A DNA stretch of 64,000 nucleotides from Spirosoma panaciterrae DSM 21099 (GCF_000374025.1 NZ_KB893185.1:1-64000); one strand, 5' to 3'; positions 52,834-62,120 are shown, counted from the stretch's first letter. A program made the numbers and translations. The notes: a model not told the origin generated them from the sequence alone.

Positions 52834-53907
52834 ATGAAAATTGCACTAGTTACAGGTTCGGCAGGGTTGATCGGTAGTGAAGCCGTTGCCTTCTTTGCCG
52901 ATAAATTTGATCTGGTCGTTGGGATCGATAACAACATGCGCCAATACTTCTTTGGCGCTGATGGCTCTACTGAATGGAACCGAAACCGCCTGGCAGACGC
53001 CTATTCGAACTACCAGCATCGCACCGCCGATATTCGTGAAGTGCCCCAGCTTGAAGTCATCTTCAAAGAATTTGGGACCGATATTAAATTAGTTCTCCAC
53101 ACAGCCGCTCAACCCAGCCACGACTGGGCTGCCCGTGAGCCGTTTACCGATTTCGGTGTTAATGCGGTGGGTACGCTCAACATGCTGGAGATGACCCGGC
53201 TCCACTGCCCCGAAGCCGTATTTATTTTCACCTCTACCAACAAGGTATATGGTGACAACCCTAATTTCCTGCCGCTGATTGAAACCGAAACGCGTTGGGA
53301 AATAGACCAGAACCATCCTTACTTCGAGAACGGTATCGATGAGTACATGAGTCTGGACCACACCAAGCACTCCATCTTTGGGGCCTCGAAAGTAGCCGCC
53401 GATGTGATGGTGCAGGAATATGGGCGCTATTTCGGTATGAACACGGGCGTGTTTCGGGGAGGCTGCCTGACAGGGCCTAATCATTCGGGGGCTCAATTGC
53501 ATGGTTTCCTGTCGTATCTGATGAAATGCGCCATTACGGGCAATCAATACACCATCTTCGGCTACAAAGGCAAGCAGGTTCGCGACAACATTCATAGCTG
53601 GGATTTGGTGAATATGTTCTGGCACTTCTACCAGAACCCCCGCCCTGGTGAGGTGTACAACGCCGGTGGTGGTCGTTATGCCAACTGCTCGATGCTGGAA
53701 GCCATTGCCCTATGCGAAGAGATTTCGGGCAACAAGATGAACTACCAGTATTCGGAAACGAACCGAAGCGGTGACCACATCTGGTACATCTCGGACCTAA
53801 GCAAGTTCAAGCTGCATTACCCCGATTGGAACTGGACGTATGATCTGAAAGAAACGATGATTCAGATTCACGACAGCATGGCGGCCCGGTTAATGAGCCA
53901 TAAATAA
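52834..53907 (+). CDS. NAD-dependent epimerase/dehydratase, CDP-paratose epimerase-like
   Basis: A 357-residue extended short-chain dehydrogenase. The NAD motif is [10 protein letters not shown] (7-16), followed by [15 protein letters not shown] and [10 protein letters not shown]. The usual active-site YxxxK is F182-G-A-S-K186 in [11 protein letters not shown]: the catalytic Tyr is Phe, which may be a family trait or mean altered chemistry. The closest recognised type is CDP-paratose/tyvelose 2-epimerase, modifying nucleotide sugars for surface glycans. It starts the glycan cluster that continues to 59576. Confidence 0.82.
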   Translation: MKIALVTGSAGLIGSEAVAFFADKFDLVVGIDNNMRQYFFGADGSTEWNRNRLADAYSNYQHRTADIREVPQLEVIFKEFGTDIKLVLHTAAQPSHDWAAREPFTDFGVNAVGTLNMLEMTRLHCPEAVFIFTSTNKVYGDNPNFLPLIETETRWEIDQNHPYFENGIDEYMSLDHTKHSIFGASKVAADVMVQEYGRYFGMNTGVFRGGCLTGPNHSGAQLHGFLSYLMKCAITGNQYTIFGYKGKQVRDNIHSWDLVNMFWHFYQNPRPGEVYNAGGGRYANCSMLEAIALCEEISGNKMNYQYSETNRSGDHIWYISDLSKFKLHYPDWNWTYDLKETMIQIHDSMAARLMSHK

Positions 53908-53931
53908 GTTGCCATTGGTTATCATTCATTG

Positions 53932-53984
53932 TCATTGGTTGTCATTTATTGAGGTGTTGGCTATCAATAAATGACAACCAATGA
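53932..53984. repeat. Perfect 21 bp inverted repeat, CATTGGTTGTCATTTATTG family
   Basis: Arms 53932-53952 and 53964-53984 are exact complements with an 11 nt loop; tandem ATTGGTT words flank the left arm. It occupies the gap between the epimerase stop and the membrane enzyme start (54050). Confidence 0.85.
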
Positions 53985-54049
53985 CTACTGCATGACAACG
54001 CATGTTACTTGTCCACTTGCATGTATAAAGCGATTGAATTTAATTAGCA

Positions 54050-55726
54050 ATGAGTTTTTTGAAATCTCCTCTACTCTGGGAAACGGGAGGCTGGCTTGCT
54101 TTTTTGATTGTCGCAGCTCTATTAGTAAGAGGTGATTTTCGTTCTCAACTGTCTCGTAACCAGCAACTCGGCTTGCTGTTAGCCCTGCTGGGTCTCCTTT
54201 TTTTCAAGCGGCTTCCTATTCTGTTTATCAATTGGGAACTGAATCCCGACGAAAGCCAGCTGCTGTCGCAGGCAATTACGCTTAAACACCATCCTGTTTA
54301 CTGGAAATACATTGATGGGGCTACGATGGGGCCGCTCAGTTCGTATTATGTGGCTTTACCCGGTTATGTCGGTGTTCCCCTGAACTATATTGTGCTGCGC
54401 TGGCTGGCGTTTGCGTGTATGGGAGTCAGTGTCGTCAGTGGTTACCTGACCATCGAGAATTTTTTCAATGCGCGTACGGCCCGGCTGGCTTTATTTCCTC
54501 TTATCGCTTTTCTGGCCTTTACGACCAACATGGATTTTTTGCATGCGACCAACGAACAGTTGTCGCTGGCACTGATTGGTCTATCGATCTGGCAATATTC
54601 CCGATTATGGCGTCAGCAGGCTTTCGACGCTACAACAGGTTTGTTTCTACTCGGTTTTCTGAGTAGTCTGGTTCCCTTTGCCAAGTTGCAGGGCACACCA
54701 ACGGCACTCGCTGTGGTTCTGGCGGCTTTTCTTAGCCTGTTTGGACAATATTCAGCCATGCCACGTTCCAGATTCTGGCGGGCAGTAGCCAGTTTGGTAG
54801 GAGGGGGGCTTGTCTTTCCGGCCTTAGTTGTTGTGCTAACGATTGGCTTTGGTGTTTTTTCGGATTTCATTCAGTTTTACATAGCGGGTAATTTCGCCTA
54901 CGGTGCCGAAGCATCTTTCTGGGATTTCCTGCTTCTGTTTCCGGCGTTTATCGCCCATACTACCGATTTTCTGGTATTCCTGCTGCCTACTTTTGCCTTG
55001 ATACTTGGCTGGCTGCTCATAAGGCCGCGCCATGCAGAAAACAAAGTTAGCTTGCTGCTGTTTGGTCTTGGTCTGGTAATAGCCAGCGGATATGCGATCA
55101 TTAAGCCGGGCAATGCTTTCACCCATTACCTGCTTTATCTGACATTTCCGGTTTGTCTGGTAAACGCCTGGTTTATCGATAAGCTTCGGAAGTCGCTGCA
55201 TACGGTTTTATGGGTTGCGTTTGTCGTACTCTCTGTTGGAGTAAGCGCATTTTTACAGGCTGACAGGCCGGCCAGCGACCCGCTAACCATTTACAAGAAG
55301 ACGCCGTTCGATTTTCGGTTTTTCCGGCGTTCGCCAACGGCTCAGGAGGCACTTAAACTGGCTAAACCGGGCGAAGATCTGGTGGTGTGGGGCTGGGCAC
55401 CTATGTATAATGTGCAGACACAGATGCCACAGGGGGTTTGTGATAACCACGTTATTCGCTGTGTGATGGGATCAAACCAGCCTGTTCACCGAGCGCGATA
55501 CATACGGAATCTGGAAGCATCGCGCTCGCCCGTATTCATCGATGCCGTTGGTCCGAACTCAATCTGGCTGAATGATCGCGCCCGGTTTGGCTATGAGATA
55601 TTTCCCGAATTGAAAACCTATATCGACCAGCATTATCAACTGGTTGGCGAAATAGAACATAACCGTGTGTTTGTCCGAAAAGATCGGTACAAACCCCTGC
55701 TAAATGAATTGTCGAACAACGAGTAG
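54050..55726 (+). CDS. GT-C fold membrane glycosyltransferase (ArnT/PMT-like)
   Basis: A 558-residue membrane protein with about ten membrane segments. The first outer loop has INWELNPDESQLLSQA, where the NPDES resembles the catalytic Asp/Glu of GT39/GT83-type lipid-linked-sugar transferases. A soluble C-terminal part (about 420-558) follows. It likely adds a sugar from polyprenyl phosphate outside the cytoplasmic membrane. It is second in the surface-glycan cluster. Distant match, so the exact family is uncertain. Confidence 0.7.
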   Translation: MSFLKSPLLWETGGWLAFLIVAALLVRGDFRSQLSRNQQLGLLLALLGLLFFKRLPILFINWELNPDESQLLSQAITLKHHPVYWKYIDGATMGPLSSYYVALPGYVGVPLNYIVLRWLAFACMGVSVVSGYLTIENFFNARTARLALFPLIAFLAFTTNMDFLHATNEQLSLALIGLSIWQYSRLWRQQAFDATTGLFLLGFLSSLVPFAKLQGTPTALAVVLAAFLSLFGQYSAMPRSRFWRAVASLVGGGLVFPALVVVLTIGFGVFSDFIQFYIAGNFAYGAEASFWDFLLLFPAFIAHTTDFLVFLLPTFALILGWLLIRPRHAENKVSLLLFGLGLVIASGYAIIKPGNAFTHYLLYLTFPVCLVNAWFIDKLRKSLHTVLWVAFVVLSVGVSAFLQADRPASDPLTIYKKTPFDFRFFRRSPTAQEALKLAKPGEDLVVWGWAPMYNVQTQMPQGVCDNHVIRCVMGSNQPVHRARYIRNLEASRSPVFIDAVGPNSIWLNDRARFGYEIFPELKTYIDQHYQLVGEIEHNRVFVRKDRYKPLLNELSNNE

Positions 55727-55773
55727 AACCTGGAAAAGCTTTTGACCATTCAGGTTTATAATTTCTAAATCAT

Positions 55774-56721
55774 ATGTGGACGAAAAAAGGACTGATTTAT
55801 AAGCCCGATGGCTCAAAACCATTTAGCCGTACCCACGCACAGGTGCCTTTTGGCTATCCGATGGATGGCAAAATCCGGGTTTACTTCTCCACGCGCGATG
55901 AAAACATCAACTCGGCCGTTTCGTTCGTTGAGCTAAACCCCGATAATCTTTCTGAAGTTACCTATGTGCATGATCAGGCCTGCCTAACAAAAGGCGCTGT
56001 TGGCATGTTTGACGAAACGGGTACGATGCCGTCGTGGTTTTTGCCCGTTGGCGACGAAATCTGGTTGTATTATACCGGCTGGAACAAAAGTGAAACGGCC
56101 AGCTATCGACTGGGTATCGGCCTGGCCATCAGCCGGGATGGCGGCCTGACGTTTGAGCGGAAATTTACAGGGCCTTTGCTCGATCGGTATATTTTCGATC
56201 AGGTTTGGGTTGCTCAGCCCTGTGTGATGCGCGAGGAACAGGCCGACGGGTCGATTCGCTGGCGTATGTGGTATCTGTCGTGTACCAAAATCGAAGTGAT
56301 CAATGGTCACCCGGAGCCGTTCTACGATGTAAAATATGCCGAATCGACCGACGGTATCCATTGGGAGCGCACAGGAAAGGTATGTGTGGGCTATGATGAA
56401 TTTACCGATGCCATTGGTCGGCCTACGGTTTATAAGGACGGAAATTTGTACAAAATGTATTTTTCGTACCGCAATTCGCTCAACTACCGGACCAATGTGG
56501 AGCAGAGTTACCGGATTGGTTATGCAGAGTCTGAAGATGGAATCGACTGGGTTCGGAAAGACGAGCTGGCAGGTATCGAGCGTTCATCAGAAGGCTGGGA
56601 TTCGCTGATGATGGACTATTGCCATATTTTTCCGCATCAGGATCAGTGGGTTATGTTTTATAACGGCAATGGATTTGGGGCATCAGGGTTTGGGTATGCC
56701 ACACAATCAAAAACTGATTAA
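55774..56721 (+). CDS. Five-bladed propeller glycosidase-like protein (GH43/GH32/GH130 type)
   Basis: A 315-residue protein without signal peptide. Repeated blade motifs (IGLAISRDGGLTFERK, VKYAESTDGIHWERTG, IGYAESEDGIDWVRK, NGNGFGASGFGYA) mark the five-bladed propeller of glycoside hydrolase clans F and J. Catalytic residues cannot be assigned from memory. Lying in a glycan synthesis cluster and lacking an export signal, it may be a cytoplasmic phosphorylase or transferase-like enzyme. Confidence 0.72.
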   Translation: MWTKKGLIYKPDGSKPFSRTHAQVPFGYPMDGKIRVYFSTRDENINSAVSFVELNPDNLSEVTYVHDQACLTKGAVGMFDETGTMPSWFLPVGDEIWLYYTGWNKSETASYRLGIGLAISRDGGLTFERKFTGPLLDRYIFDQVWVAQPCVMREEQADGSIRWRMWYLSCTKIEVINGHPEPFYDVKYAESTDGIHWERTGKVCVGYDEFTDAIGRPTVYKDGNLYKMYFSYRNSLNYRTNVEQSYRIGYAESEDGIDWVRKDELAGIERSSEGWDSLMMDYCHIFPHQDQWVMFYNGNGFGASGFGYATQSKTD

Positions 56722-56815
56722 AAACAGGCCGTTGTTGACCAAAATCAGTAGGGGGTAATTTGGATTTTGTCTAGGCAGCCGCCTATTTTGTACTAAATCA
56801 GTATCTGGACAAACT

Positions 56816-57628
56816 ATGAAAGAATTAGCAAAATACCTGATAAAAGTTGATGCCGAATTCAAGGATGGTCAAATCGTGCCCGAAATACCGTTCGAGGAAG
56901 TGATGGCATTGGTCAACGAACCAAATATTGTTATTGTCAAATCAGGCATTCCCGAAGAAATGCTTCGGGGAACGATTGCTGCTACTCGATCCTGGGCAGC
57001 AAAAACACCCCTGGCCGAAGCGCCTGATTCGTTTGATAACAACCAACATAAACAGCGCCTGCATATTGCTAAAATTCAGCAGGCGCCCCAACTATTCCAC
57101 GACCATACGTTCGATGCTATTCTTGATCTGGAAGAACCAACCAAAACAGAGCTGTTGAGCGTTTTTAATCCACTTCGCCAGTTCTGGAATAACCTTACCG
57201 GGAATAAAGAAGAATACGGTATCCGCAAGGGACAGCCTTATTTTCACCCGCAGGTAACCCACTACCCGTTGGGCGGCAGCTTCTTCGGACGGCACTGGCA
57301 CCCGCTCAATCCGCAAAAAGTAGGCACTATTCTGGCCCTGAATCAGTACGGTAAGGATTACACATCGGGCGGAACAGGCTACGTAATCAACGATCATATT
57401 ATTGAAACGGAAGGCTATCAGGACATGGGTGACATTATCCTGTTCCGGTACGATCTGCCCCACTGGGTAAGTCCTTCGAGCTTTGCCGATCGGTTTAGCT
57501 GGGATGATCCCGCTGGTCGGTGGGTGGCGATTCTGCCTTTCTACGATCCGTGGGGAACACCCGCTGAAAAAGATGAGCCTCAAGGCTGGAAAGAACATAT
57601 CCAGACCGCTAAAGCAGTAACTGTTTAA
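56816..57628 (+). CDS. Oxygenase-like double-stranded beta-helix protein
   Basis: A 270-residue protein resembling Fe(II)/2-oxoglutarate oxygenases: GSFFGRHWHPLNPQK holds H160 and H162, GDIILFRYDLPHWVSP holds H216, and AGRWVAILPFY holds R235, which would bind 2-oxoglutarate. The expected acid of the HxD/E...H triad is His or absent. It may be a modified oxygenase or a non-catalytic relative. It lies between a glycosidase-like gene and GT2 genes, suggesting sugar or lipid modification; that is inferred. Confidence 0.6.
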   Translation: MKELAKYLIKVDAEFKDGQIVPEIPFEEVMALVNEPNIVIVKSGIPEEMLRGTIAATRSWAAKTPLAEAPDSFDNNQHKQRLHIAKIQQAPQLFHDHTFDAILDLEEPTKTELLSVFNPLRQFWNNLTGNKEEYGIRKGQPYFHPQVTHYPLGGSFFGRHWHPLNPQKVGTILALNQYGKDYTSGGTGYVINDHIIETEGYQDMGDIILFRYDLPHWVSPSSFADRFSWDDPAGRWVAILPFYDPWGTPAEKDEPQGWKEHIQTAKAVTV

Positions 57629-57635
57629 ACTAAAT

Positions 57636-57733
57636 AGTCGTTAGAATTGAGGAGCGAGGAGTGAGAATGGCTGGCGCATATTGTCTATATTGCGCCAGCC
57701 ATTCTCACTCCTCGCTCCTCAATTCTAACGACT
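57636..57733. repeat. Perfect 43 bp inverted repeat filling an intergenic gap
   Basis: Arms 57636-57678 and 57691-57733 are exact complements around a 12 nt loop. Core word is GAGGAGCGAGGAGTGAG. It starts 7 nt after the oxygenase-like stop and ends 9 nt before the GT2 ATG (57743). It is the longest hairpin in the window. Confidence 0.95.
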
Positions 57734-57742
57734 TACTCTATT

Positions 57743-58699
57743 ATGCCGAAGGTTAGTGTACTGATTATCACATATAACCAGCACAAGTTTATTCGTCAGG
57801 CTATCGACAGCGTTTTGGCCCAGAAGACGAATTTTCCTATTGAAATACTAGTAGGGGATGATTTTTCGACCGATGGCACACGGGAAATCATTCAGGAGTA
57901 TGAACGCCAGCATCCTGGCCTGGTGATTGGCGTACTTCATCCGCATAATATGGGTAAGAATGGGGGAATCAATTTTTTAGAAACCCTAAAACGAGCCAAA
58001 GGTGAATATTACGCCCTGATCGATGGCGACGATTACCTGACAGACCCGCTTAAACTACAGAAGCAGGCCGATTTGCTGGATGCCCATCCCGATTATTCGA
58101 TGACGTTTCATAATGCGTTGATTACCTACGAAGATGGAAGCCCTTCGTACATACTCAACGGACCGGATATGAAGCCATATTATACGGTCGATGATTTGAT
58201 CGGAGAAGATGAGATCTGGTTTATGGCTACGTCGAGTACTATGTATCGGAACAATATAAAAGAGTATCCAGCCTGGTTTCGGGAGTCGTCCAGTGGTGAT
58301 ATTCCCCGATTGATTCTGAAAGCCAAACTCGGCAAAATTGGTTATATTCCTGATGTTATGTCGGTATATCGGAAAAACCGGGCTGGTGCCAGCTTTCACG
58401 ACAATGAGCGCGATGAAGTATTTTTGCGCAACCGGATTCAGATGTACAGTAATATAAACAAAGAACTGGGGTATCGGTACAATACGGTTCTTCGCCGAAA
58501 TATTGCCCGGTACTATCGCATGATGCTGGATGCGAAGCAGTATGAGGGGAGCTATTTCCGGCGTGCACGGATTGCCATGAAATACCTGTCGATGGCTAAG
58601 CCTGAGTGGAAAAAGGCGAAAAAGGTGATTATTGAGTATATTGTACCGAAGCCATTAGCCAAATTGTATAGTACTATACGACTTTTACCATATAGGTAA
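57743..58699 (+). CDS. Glycosyltransferase family 2
   Basis: A 318-residue GT-A enzyme. MPKVSVLIITYNQHKFIRQAIDSVLAQ is the typical start; the metal motif is D-G-D-D in YALIDGDDYLTDPLKL (near residue 93). It adds a sugar from a nucleotide donor, probably in the cytoplasm, for surface glycan assembly. It begins 9 nt after the large hairpin and is followed by a second GT2 gene. Confidence 0.9.
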   Translation: MPKVSVLIITYNQHKFIRQAIDSVLAQKTNFPIEILVGDDFSTDGTREIIQEYERQHPGLVIGVLHPHNMGKNGGINFLETLKRAKGEYYALIDGDDYLTDPLKLQKQADLLDAHPDYSMTFHNALITYEDGSPSYILNGPDMKPYYTVDDLIGEDEIWFMATSSTMYRNNIKEYPAWFRESSSGDIPRLILKAKLGKIGYIPDVMSVYRKNRAGASFHDNERDEVFLRNRIQMYSNINKELGYRYNTVLRRNIARYYRMMLDAKQYEGSYFRRARIAMKYLSMAKPEWKKAKKVIIEYIVPKPLAKLYSTIRLLPYR

Positions 58700-58805
58700 C
58701 CATTTGCACAATTTAGTCTGATGTTCAGCGTGTACGGTTACTTCCTTTAAGGGCGTGTACTCACCAGAGCCACCAGACTTTCATCCATAAAATCAATACA
58801 TACGA

Positions 58806-59576
58806 ATGAAATTAAGTGTTGTCATACCTGCTTATAATGAAGAAGAGTCGTTGCCACTTACGCTACGGTCTCTCTACCAAACCCTGGCAAAGCACGGAGT
58901 CCCGCACGAAATCTGTGTAACCAACGATAACTCGAAAGATGGTACGCTACGGGTGTTAGAGCAGTTGGCCGCTACTGAAATTCCGACCTTAGTCTATTAC
59001 ACCAACCCCGGTCCCAACGGATTTGGCTATGCCGTACGGTACGGTCTGGAGCGGTTCACGGGCGATTGCGTGGCCGTTTTTATGGCCGATTTGTCCGACG
59101 ACCCTGAAGATCTGGTTAAGTTTTACAACAAAATGCTTGAAACCAATGTGGATGCCGTATTCGGTTCGCGTTGGGAGAAAGGAGGAAAGGTTATCGATTA
59201 TCCAGGGCTGAAGAAGTTTATTAACCGCATTGCCAACTTCATCGTCCGAATCATGATGGGTATCAAATACAACGATACCACCAATGCCTTCAAACTCTAT
59301 AAACGAGAAACGATAGAAGGCGTAAAACCGTTTTTAGCGCCCCATTTCAACCTTACCGTCGAACTACCACTGAAGGCAATCGTACGTGGCTATACCTATG
59401 CTGTAGTGCCCAATAGCTGGACAAACCGCAAGTATGGCGAGTCGAAACTGAAAATCAAGGAAATGGGTAGTCGCTATTTTTTCATTCTCCTGTACTGCCT
59501 GATTGAAAAATACTTCTCACGGGGCGACTTCCGAAAGAAATCCGTTAACGCACCTGCCCAAACCGTCAGTCGGTAA
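58806..59576 (+). CDS. Glycosyltransferase family 2, dolichol-phosphate-mannose synthase-like
   Basis: A 256-residue GT2 enzyme, LSVVIPAYNEEESLPLTLRSL at the start, VTNDNSKDGTLRVL and AVFMADLSDDPEDLVK (D-x-D-like motif) in the core, and TTNAFKLYKRETI later. It likely charges a polyprenyl phosphate with a sugar; a GT-C enzyme using that donor is two genes upstream. The final helix-rich tail (ILLYCLIEKYF) may touch the membrane. Confidence 0.88.
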   Translation: MKLSVVIPAYNEEESLPLTLRSLYQTLAKHGVPHEICVTNDNSKDGTLRVLEQLAATEIPTLVYYTNPGPNGFGYAVRYGLERFTGDCVAVFMADLSDDPEDLVKFYNKMLETNVDAVFGSRWEKGGKVIDYPGLKKFINRIANFIVRIMMGIKYNDTTNAFKLYKRETIEGVKPFLAPHFNLTVELPLKAIVRGYTYAVVPNSWTNRKYGESKLKIKEMGSRYFFILLYCLIEKYFSRGDFRKKSVNAPAQTVSR

Positions 59577-59581
59577 TTGCC

Positions 59582-60025
59582 TTATCCGAATATTCCCTTT
59601 AAACCTGGGATTTGATAAATGGCAACAGTCTGGACTACCGCCCAGATGGTGCCGCTGATGAGCATATAAAGCAGCAATTGCCCCCGTTTGACGCCGAACG
59701 ATATGGCCAGTATGGTTCCTCCGATAGGGGTCAGAATGAGAGGGGTCAACAGAGCAATGCCTGCCATACCTGCCCGTTTCCAGATGCGAATGGCTAAACG
59801 GGTGCGCCGGGTAAACCGTTTGGGCGGAGTAGGTCGATAGCGTTGCCACAAGGCCTGCAGGGCTGCGCCCGCATAGGCCACGACTACCACGCTCAGCATC
59901 ATACCCAGGGTTGTAAAAATCGCCGTTTCGAGCCAGCTAAGTCCAAGCGCCACCCCTGTTAAAGGCCCGCCAATAAATTTGATGGTACTGGCAATTAGAA
60001 CAGAAATATACTTGGCAATCGGCAT
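59582..60025 (-). CDS. Small multi-span membrane protein
   Basis: From the ATG at 60025 it has 147 residues (MPIAKYISVLIAS); the longer reading to 60067 adds 14 polar residues. Four hydrophobic segments are visible (about 8-35, 28-55, 84-110, 118-140), with a basic loop RPTPPKRFTRRTRLAIRIWKR between. GTILAISFGVKRG resembles the small multi-drug export/DedA-like fold, but the match is weak. Function unknown. It is divergent from the YheT-like gene. Confidence 0.65.
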   Translation of the reverse strand: MPIAKYISVLIASTIKFIGGPLTGVALGLSWLETAIFTTLGMMLSVVVVAYAGAALQALWQRYRPTPPKRFTRRTRLAIRIWKRAGMAGIALLTPLILTPIGGTILAISFGVKRGQLLLYMLISGTIWAVVQTVAIYQIPGLKGIFG

Positions 60026-60097
60026 GGTAGTGATGGATCGGACAGACGAAATATCGCAAGGGAACAACGAAACAAAAGTATCGGTTGTTCAATTAAT

Positions 60098-61060
60098 ATG
60101 CCGCTGATTCGTTCATCCTATCCCGGCCCGCCAGCTTATCAGTACAACGGGCATCTCCAAACCATTATCCCAAGCCTGACGCGCGTAGTTACTGGGGTTA
60201 CTTATGAGCGCGAACGACTGACACTTAGCGATGGTGACTTTGTTGATCTTGATTGGATCGATAAAGGGCAGAACCAATTACTTGTGCTTACGCATGGACT
60301 GGAGGGCGATAGCAACCGGCAATACATGCGTGGTACGGCCAGGTTGTTTTCTGAACATGGTTACGATGTATTGGCCTGGAATTGTCGGTCGTGCAGTGGT
60401 GAAATGAATCAGGCCTTCCGGCTCTACAATCACGGTGAAATTGGCGATTTGAGCGAAGTCATTCAGCACGTACTCCAGCGAAAAGAATACCGGAAAATTG
60501 TGCTGGTCGGTTATAGTATGGGTGGAAATATTACCCTGAAATACCTTGGCGTACATGGCAAGCAACTTCCTGATGCTGTTAAGGGAGGAGTCGCTGTTTC
60601 GGCGCCAACAGATTTGGGGGCTAGTGCCCTATTGCTCGACCGGGCATCAAACTGGTTCTACCGAAAGCGGTTCATGAAAAAACTGATTGTTAAAATCAGT
60701 GAGAAAGACGCCAGGTTTCCGGGCAGGCTGAATATGAGTAAATTAAAGCAGGTGAAGCAATGGCGTGATTTCGATGAGTTTTTTTCGGCACCTGTCAATA
60801 ATTACCGGGATGCAGAAGATTTTTATACCCAGGCATCGGCCGTTAATTTTATGCCGGGCATTGCTGTGCCCGCCTTATTGCTAAATGCTCAGAATGACCC
60901 ACTTCTCTCGCCCGAATGTTCGCCAGCCTGGTTAGCCGAGACCCACAAACTGATTTTTCTGGAAACGCCACAAAAGGGAGGGCACGTAGGTTTTCAGATA
61001 GCTGGGGATACGTATACGTACGCTGAACGATGCGCCCTTGCCTTTGCCCAAACCATTTGA
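60098..61060 (+). CDS. YheT-type alpha/beta hydrolase
   Basis: A 320-residue hydrolase of the YheT/EMBRYOGENESIS-like family. The nucleophile Ser is in VLVGYSMGGNITLKYL (near residue 144), the N-terminal motif NGHLQTIIPSL is typical, LTHGLEGDSNRQYMRG is the oxyanion area, and the final His is in GGHVGFQ. Substrate is unknown; relatives act on lipids or small esters. Cytoplasmic. The convergent MerR gene ends 5 nt after its stop. Confidence 0.9.
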   Translation: MPLIRSSYPGPPAYQYNGHLQTIIPSLTRVVTGVTYERERLTLSDGDFVDLDWIDKGQNQLLVLTHGLEGDSNRQYMRGTARLFSEHGYDVLAWNCRSCSGEMNQAFRLYNHGEIGDLSEVIQHVLQRKEYRKIVLVGYSMGGNITLKYLGVHGKQLPDAVKGGVAVSAPTDLGASALLLDRASNWFYRKRFMKKLIVKISEKDARFPGRLNMSKLKQVKQWRDFDEFFSAPVNNYRDAEDFYTQASAVNFMPGIAVPALLLNAQNDPLLSPECSPAWLAETHKLIFLETPQKGGHVGFQIAGDTYTYAERCALAFAQTI

Positions 61061-61065
61061 TCGCT

Positions 61066-61941
61066 TTAACTCGACGCAATGCGGATCAGCTCATTGATCT
61101 GAGTAATGATCGAGACATTATCAGGAGTATCTATGTCTTGCCCAACAACCTGATAGCCGGTCAGTAATACCTCTGCCTGAGAAAAGGTACTGGCTAAACG
61201 GTTGACAAATTGCTGGACTTCGTGGTTGGCCAGAGAGGAGGTCAGAACCGTAAACAGGTAATCAGGCTTGTACCGACTGTAAGCAGAGGTCAATTCTCTG
61301 AACGGTAAGCTCTGCCCGAAATAAATCACTTTGTTTGACCTTGATCGGATAATGTAGTTGGCAAATAATAAGCTGATCTCATGATATTCTCCTTCGGGTA
61401 AAAACAGCATGTATTTTTTACCCTTGGTCGTCTGGATGGGGAGACTATCAATAGCCGCAATGAGTTTCTGCCGGATCAGGCTGGTGATGAAATGCTCCTG
61501 AGCGGGACCTATCGATCCGGTTACCCACAATGTACCGATCCGGCTGAGAAACGGATAAACAACATTCAAATAGGTATTCTCGAAGCCAAACTGACGCGTA
61601 TTGGCAAGCATAACCTTTTCAAACTGTTCTTCATCCAGATCGATCATAGCCAGTGTAAGCGCCTGAATCTGATCGGGATAACTAAGTGGCTTCTCTGAGA
61701 TCTTGAGCACTTCCTGATATAATTCTTCGGAGGAAAGCTTCGAAATTTCAGAAATTTTATAACCGTGATCTTTCAGCAAGGCAATGTTCAGCACGAGTTT
61801 AAGATCCTGATCGTCGTAAGTGCGGATATTCGTGTCTGTACGTTGTGGAGCGAGGATAGTATATCGTTGCTCCCAGATGCGCAACGTATGGGCTTTTATA
61901 CCAGAAAGTTGTTCTAAATCTTTGATCGAGTAGGTGCTCAT
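61066..61941 (-). CDS. MerR-family regulator with B12-binding-like domain (CarH/LitR type)
   Basis: A 291-residue regulator. The MerR DNA-binding domain (about 1-72) has LSGIKAHTLRIWEQRY. A helical domain follows with W139-x9-E149-H150 (LWVTGSIGPAQEH), the light-sensing cobalamin cap motif of CarH. The Rossmann part (about 175-285) has EYHEIS (H187) in place of DxHxxG, so the lower B12 ligand His is present but flanking residues differ. Light or B12 sensing is therefore uncertain. It may control carotenoid or photoprotection genes; none are in view. Confidence 0.82.
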   Translation of the reverse strand: MSTYSIKDLEQLSGIKAHTLRIWEQRYTILAPQRTDTNIRTYDDQDLKLVLNIALLKDHGYKISEISKLSSEELYQEVLKISEKPLSYPDQIQALTLAMIDLDEEQFEKVMLANTRQFGFENTYLNVVYPFLSRIGTLWVTGSIGPAQEHFITSLIRQKLIAAIDSLPIQTTKGKKYMLFLPEGEYHEISLLFANYIIRSRSNKVIYFGQSLPFRELTSAYSRYKPDYLFTVLTSSLANHEVQQFVNRLASTFSQAEVLLTGYQVVGQDIDTPDNVSIITQINELIRIASS

Positions 61942-62020
61942 ACCACTAAAGGGCTCGGTTGGATAACCTCAAAACGTGTATCAGTAAATAGTCTTTGCAA
62001 AATACAACACCAGAGAAAAA

Positions 62021-62058
62021 GTTTTGTTTAATGTATAAAGAAAAAAGCTAAACAAAAC
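62021..62058. promoter_or_regulatory. Possible operator: GTTTTGTTTA...TAAACAAAAC inverted repeat
   Basis: A perfect 10 bp inverted repeat with an 18 nt spacer lies about 80 bp upstream of the MerR-type gene. Its spacing suits a dimeric regulator; self-regulation is plausible but inferred. Confidence 0.35.
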
Positions 62059-62120
62059 AAAAATTTACTCTAGGTTATCAGCTACAATCGGACGATCTGG
62101 AGAGCGATTAGAAAAGCCAT

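Noticed and set aside
53089..53625. A 178-residue minus-strand frame over the epimerase
   Set aside because: Antisense of conserved motifs, no signal or domain.
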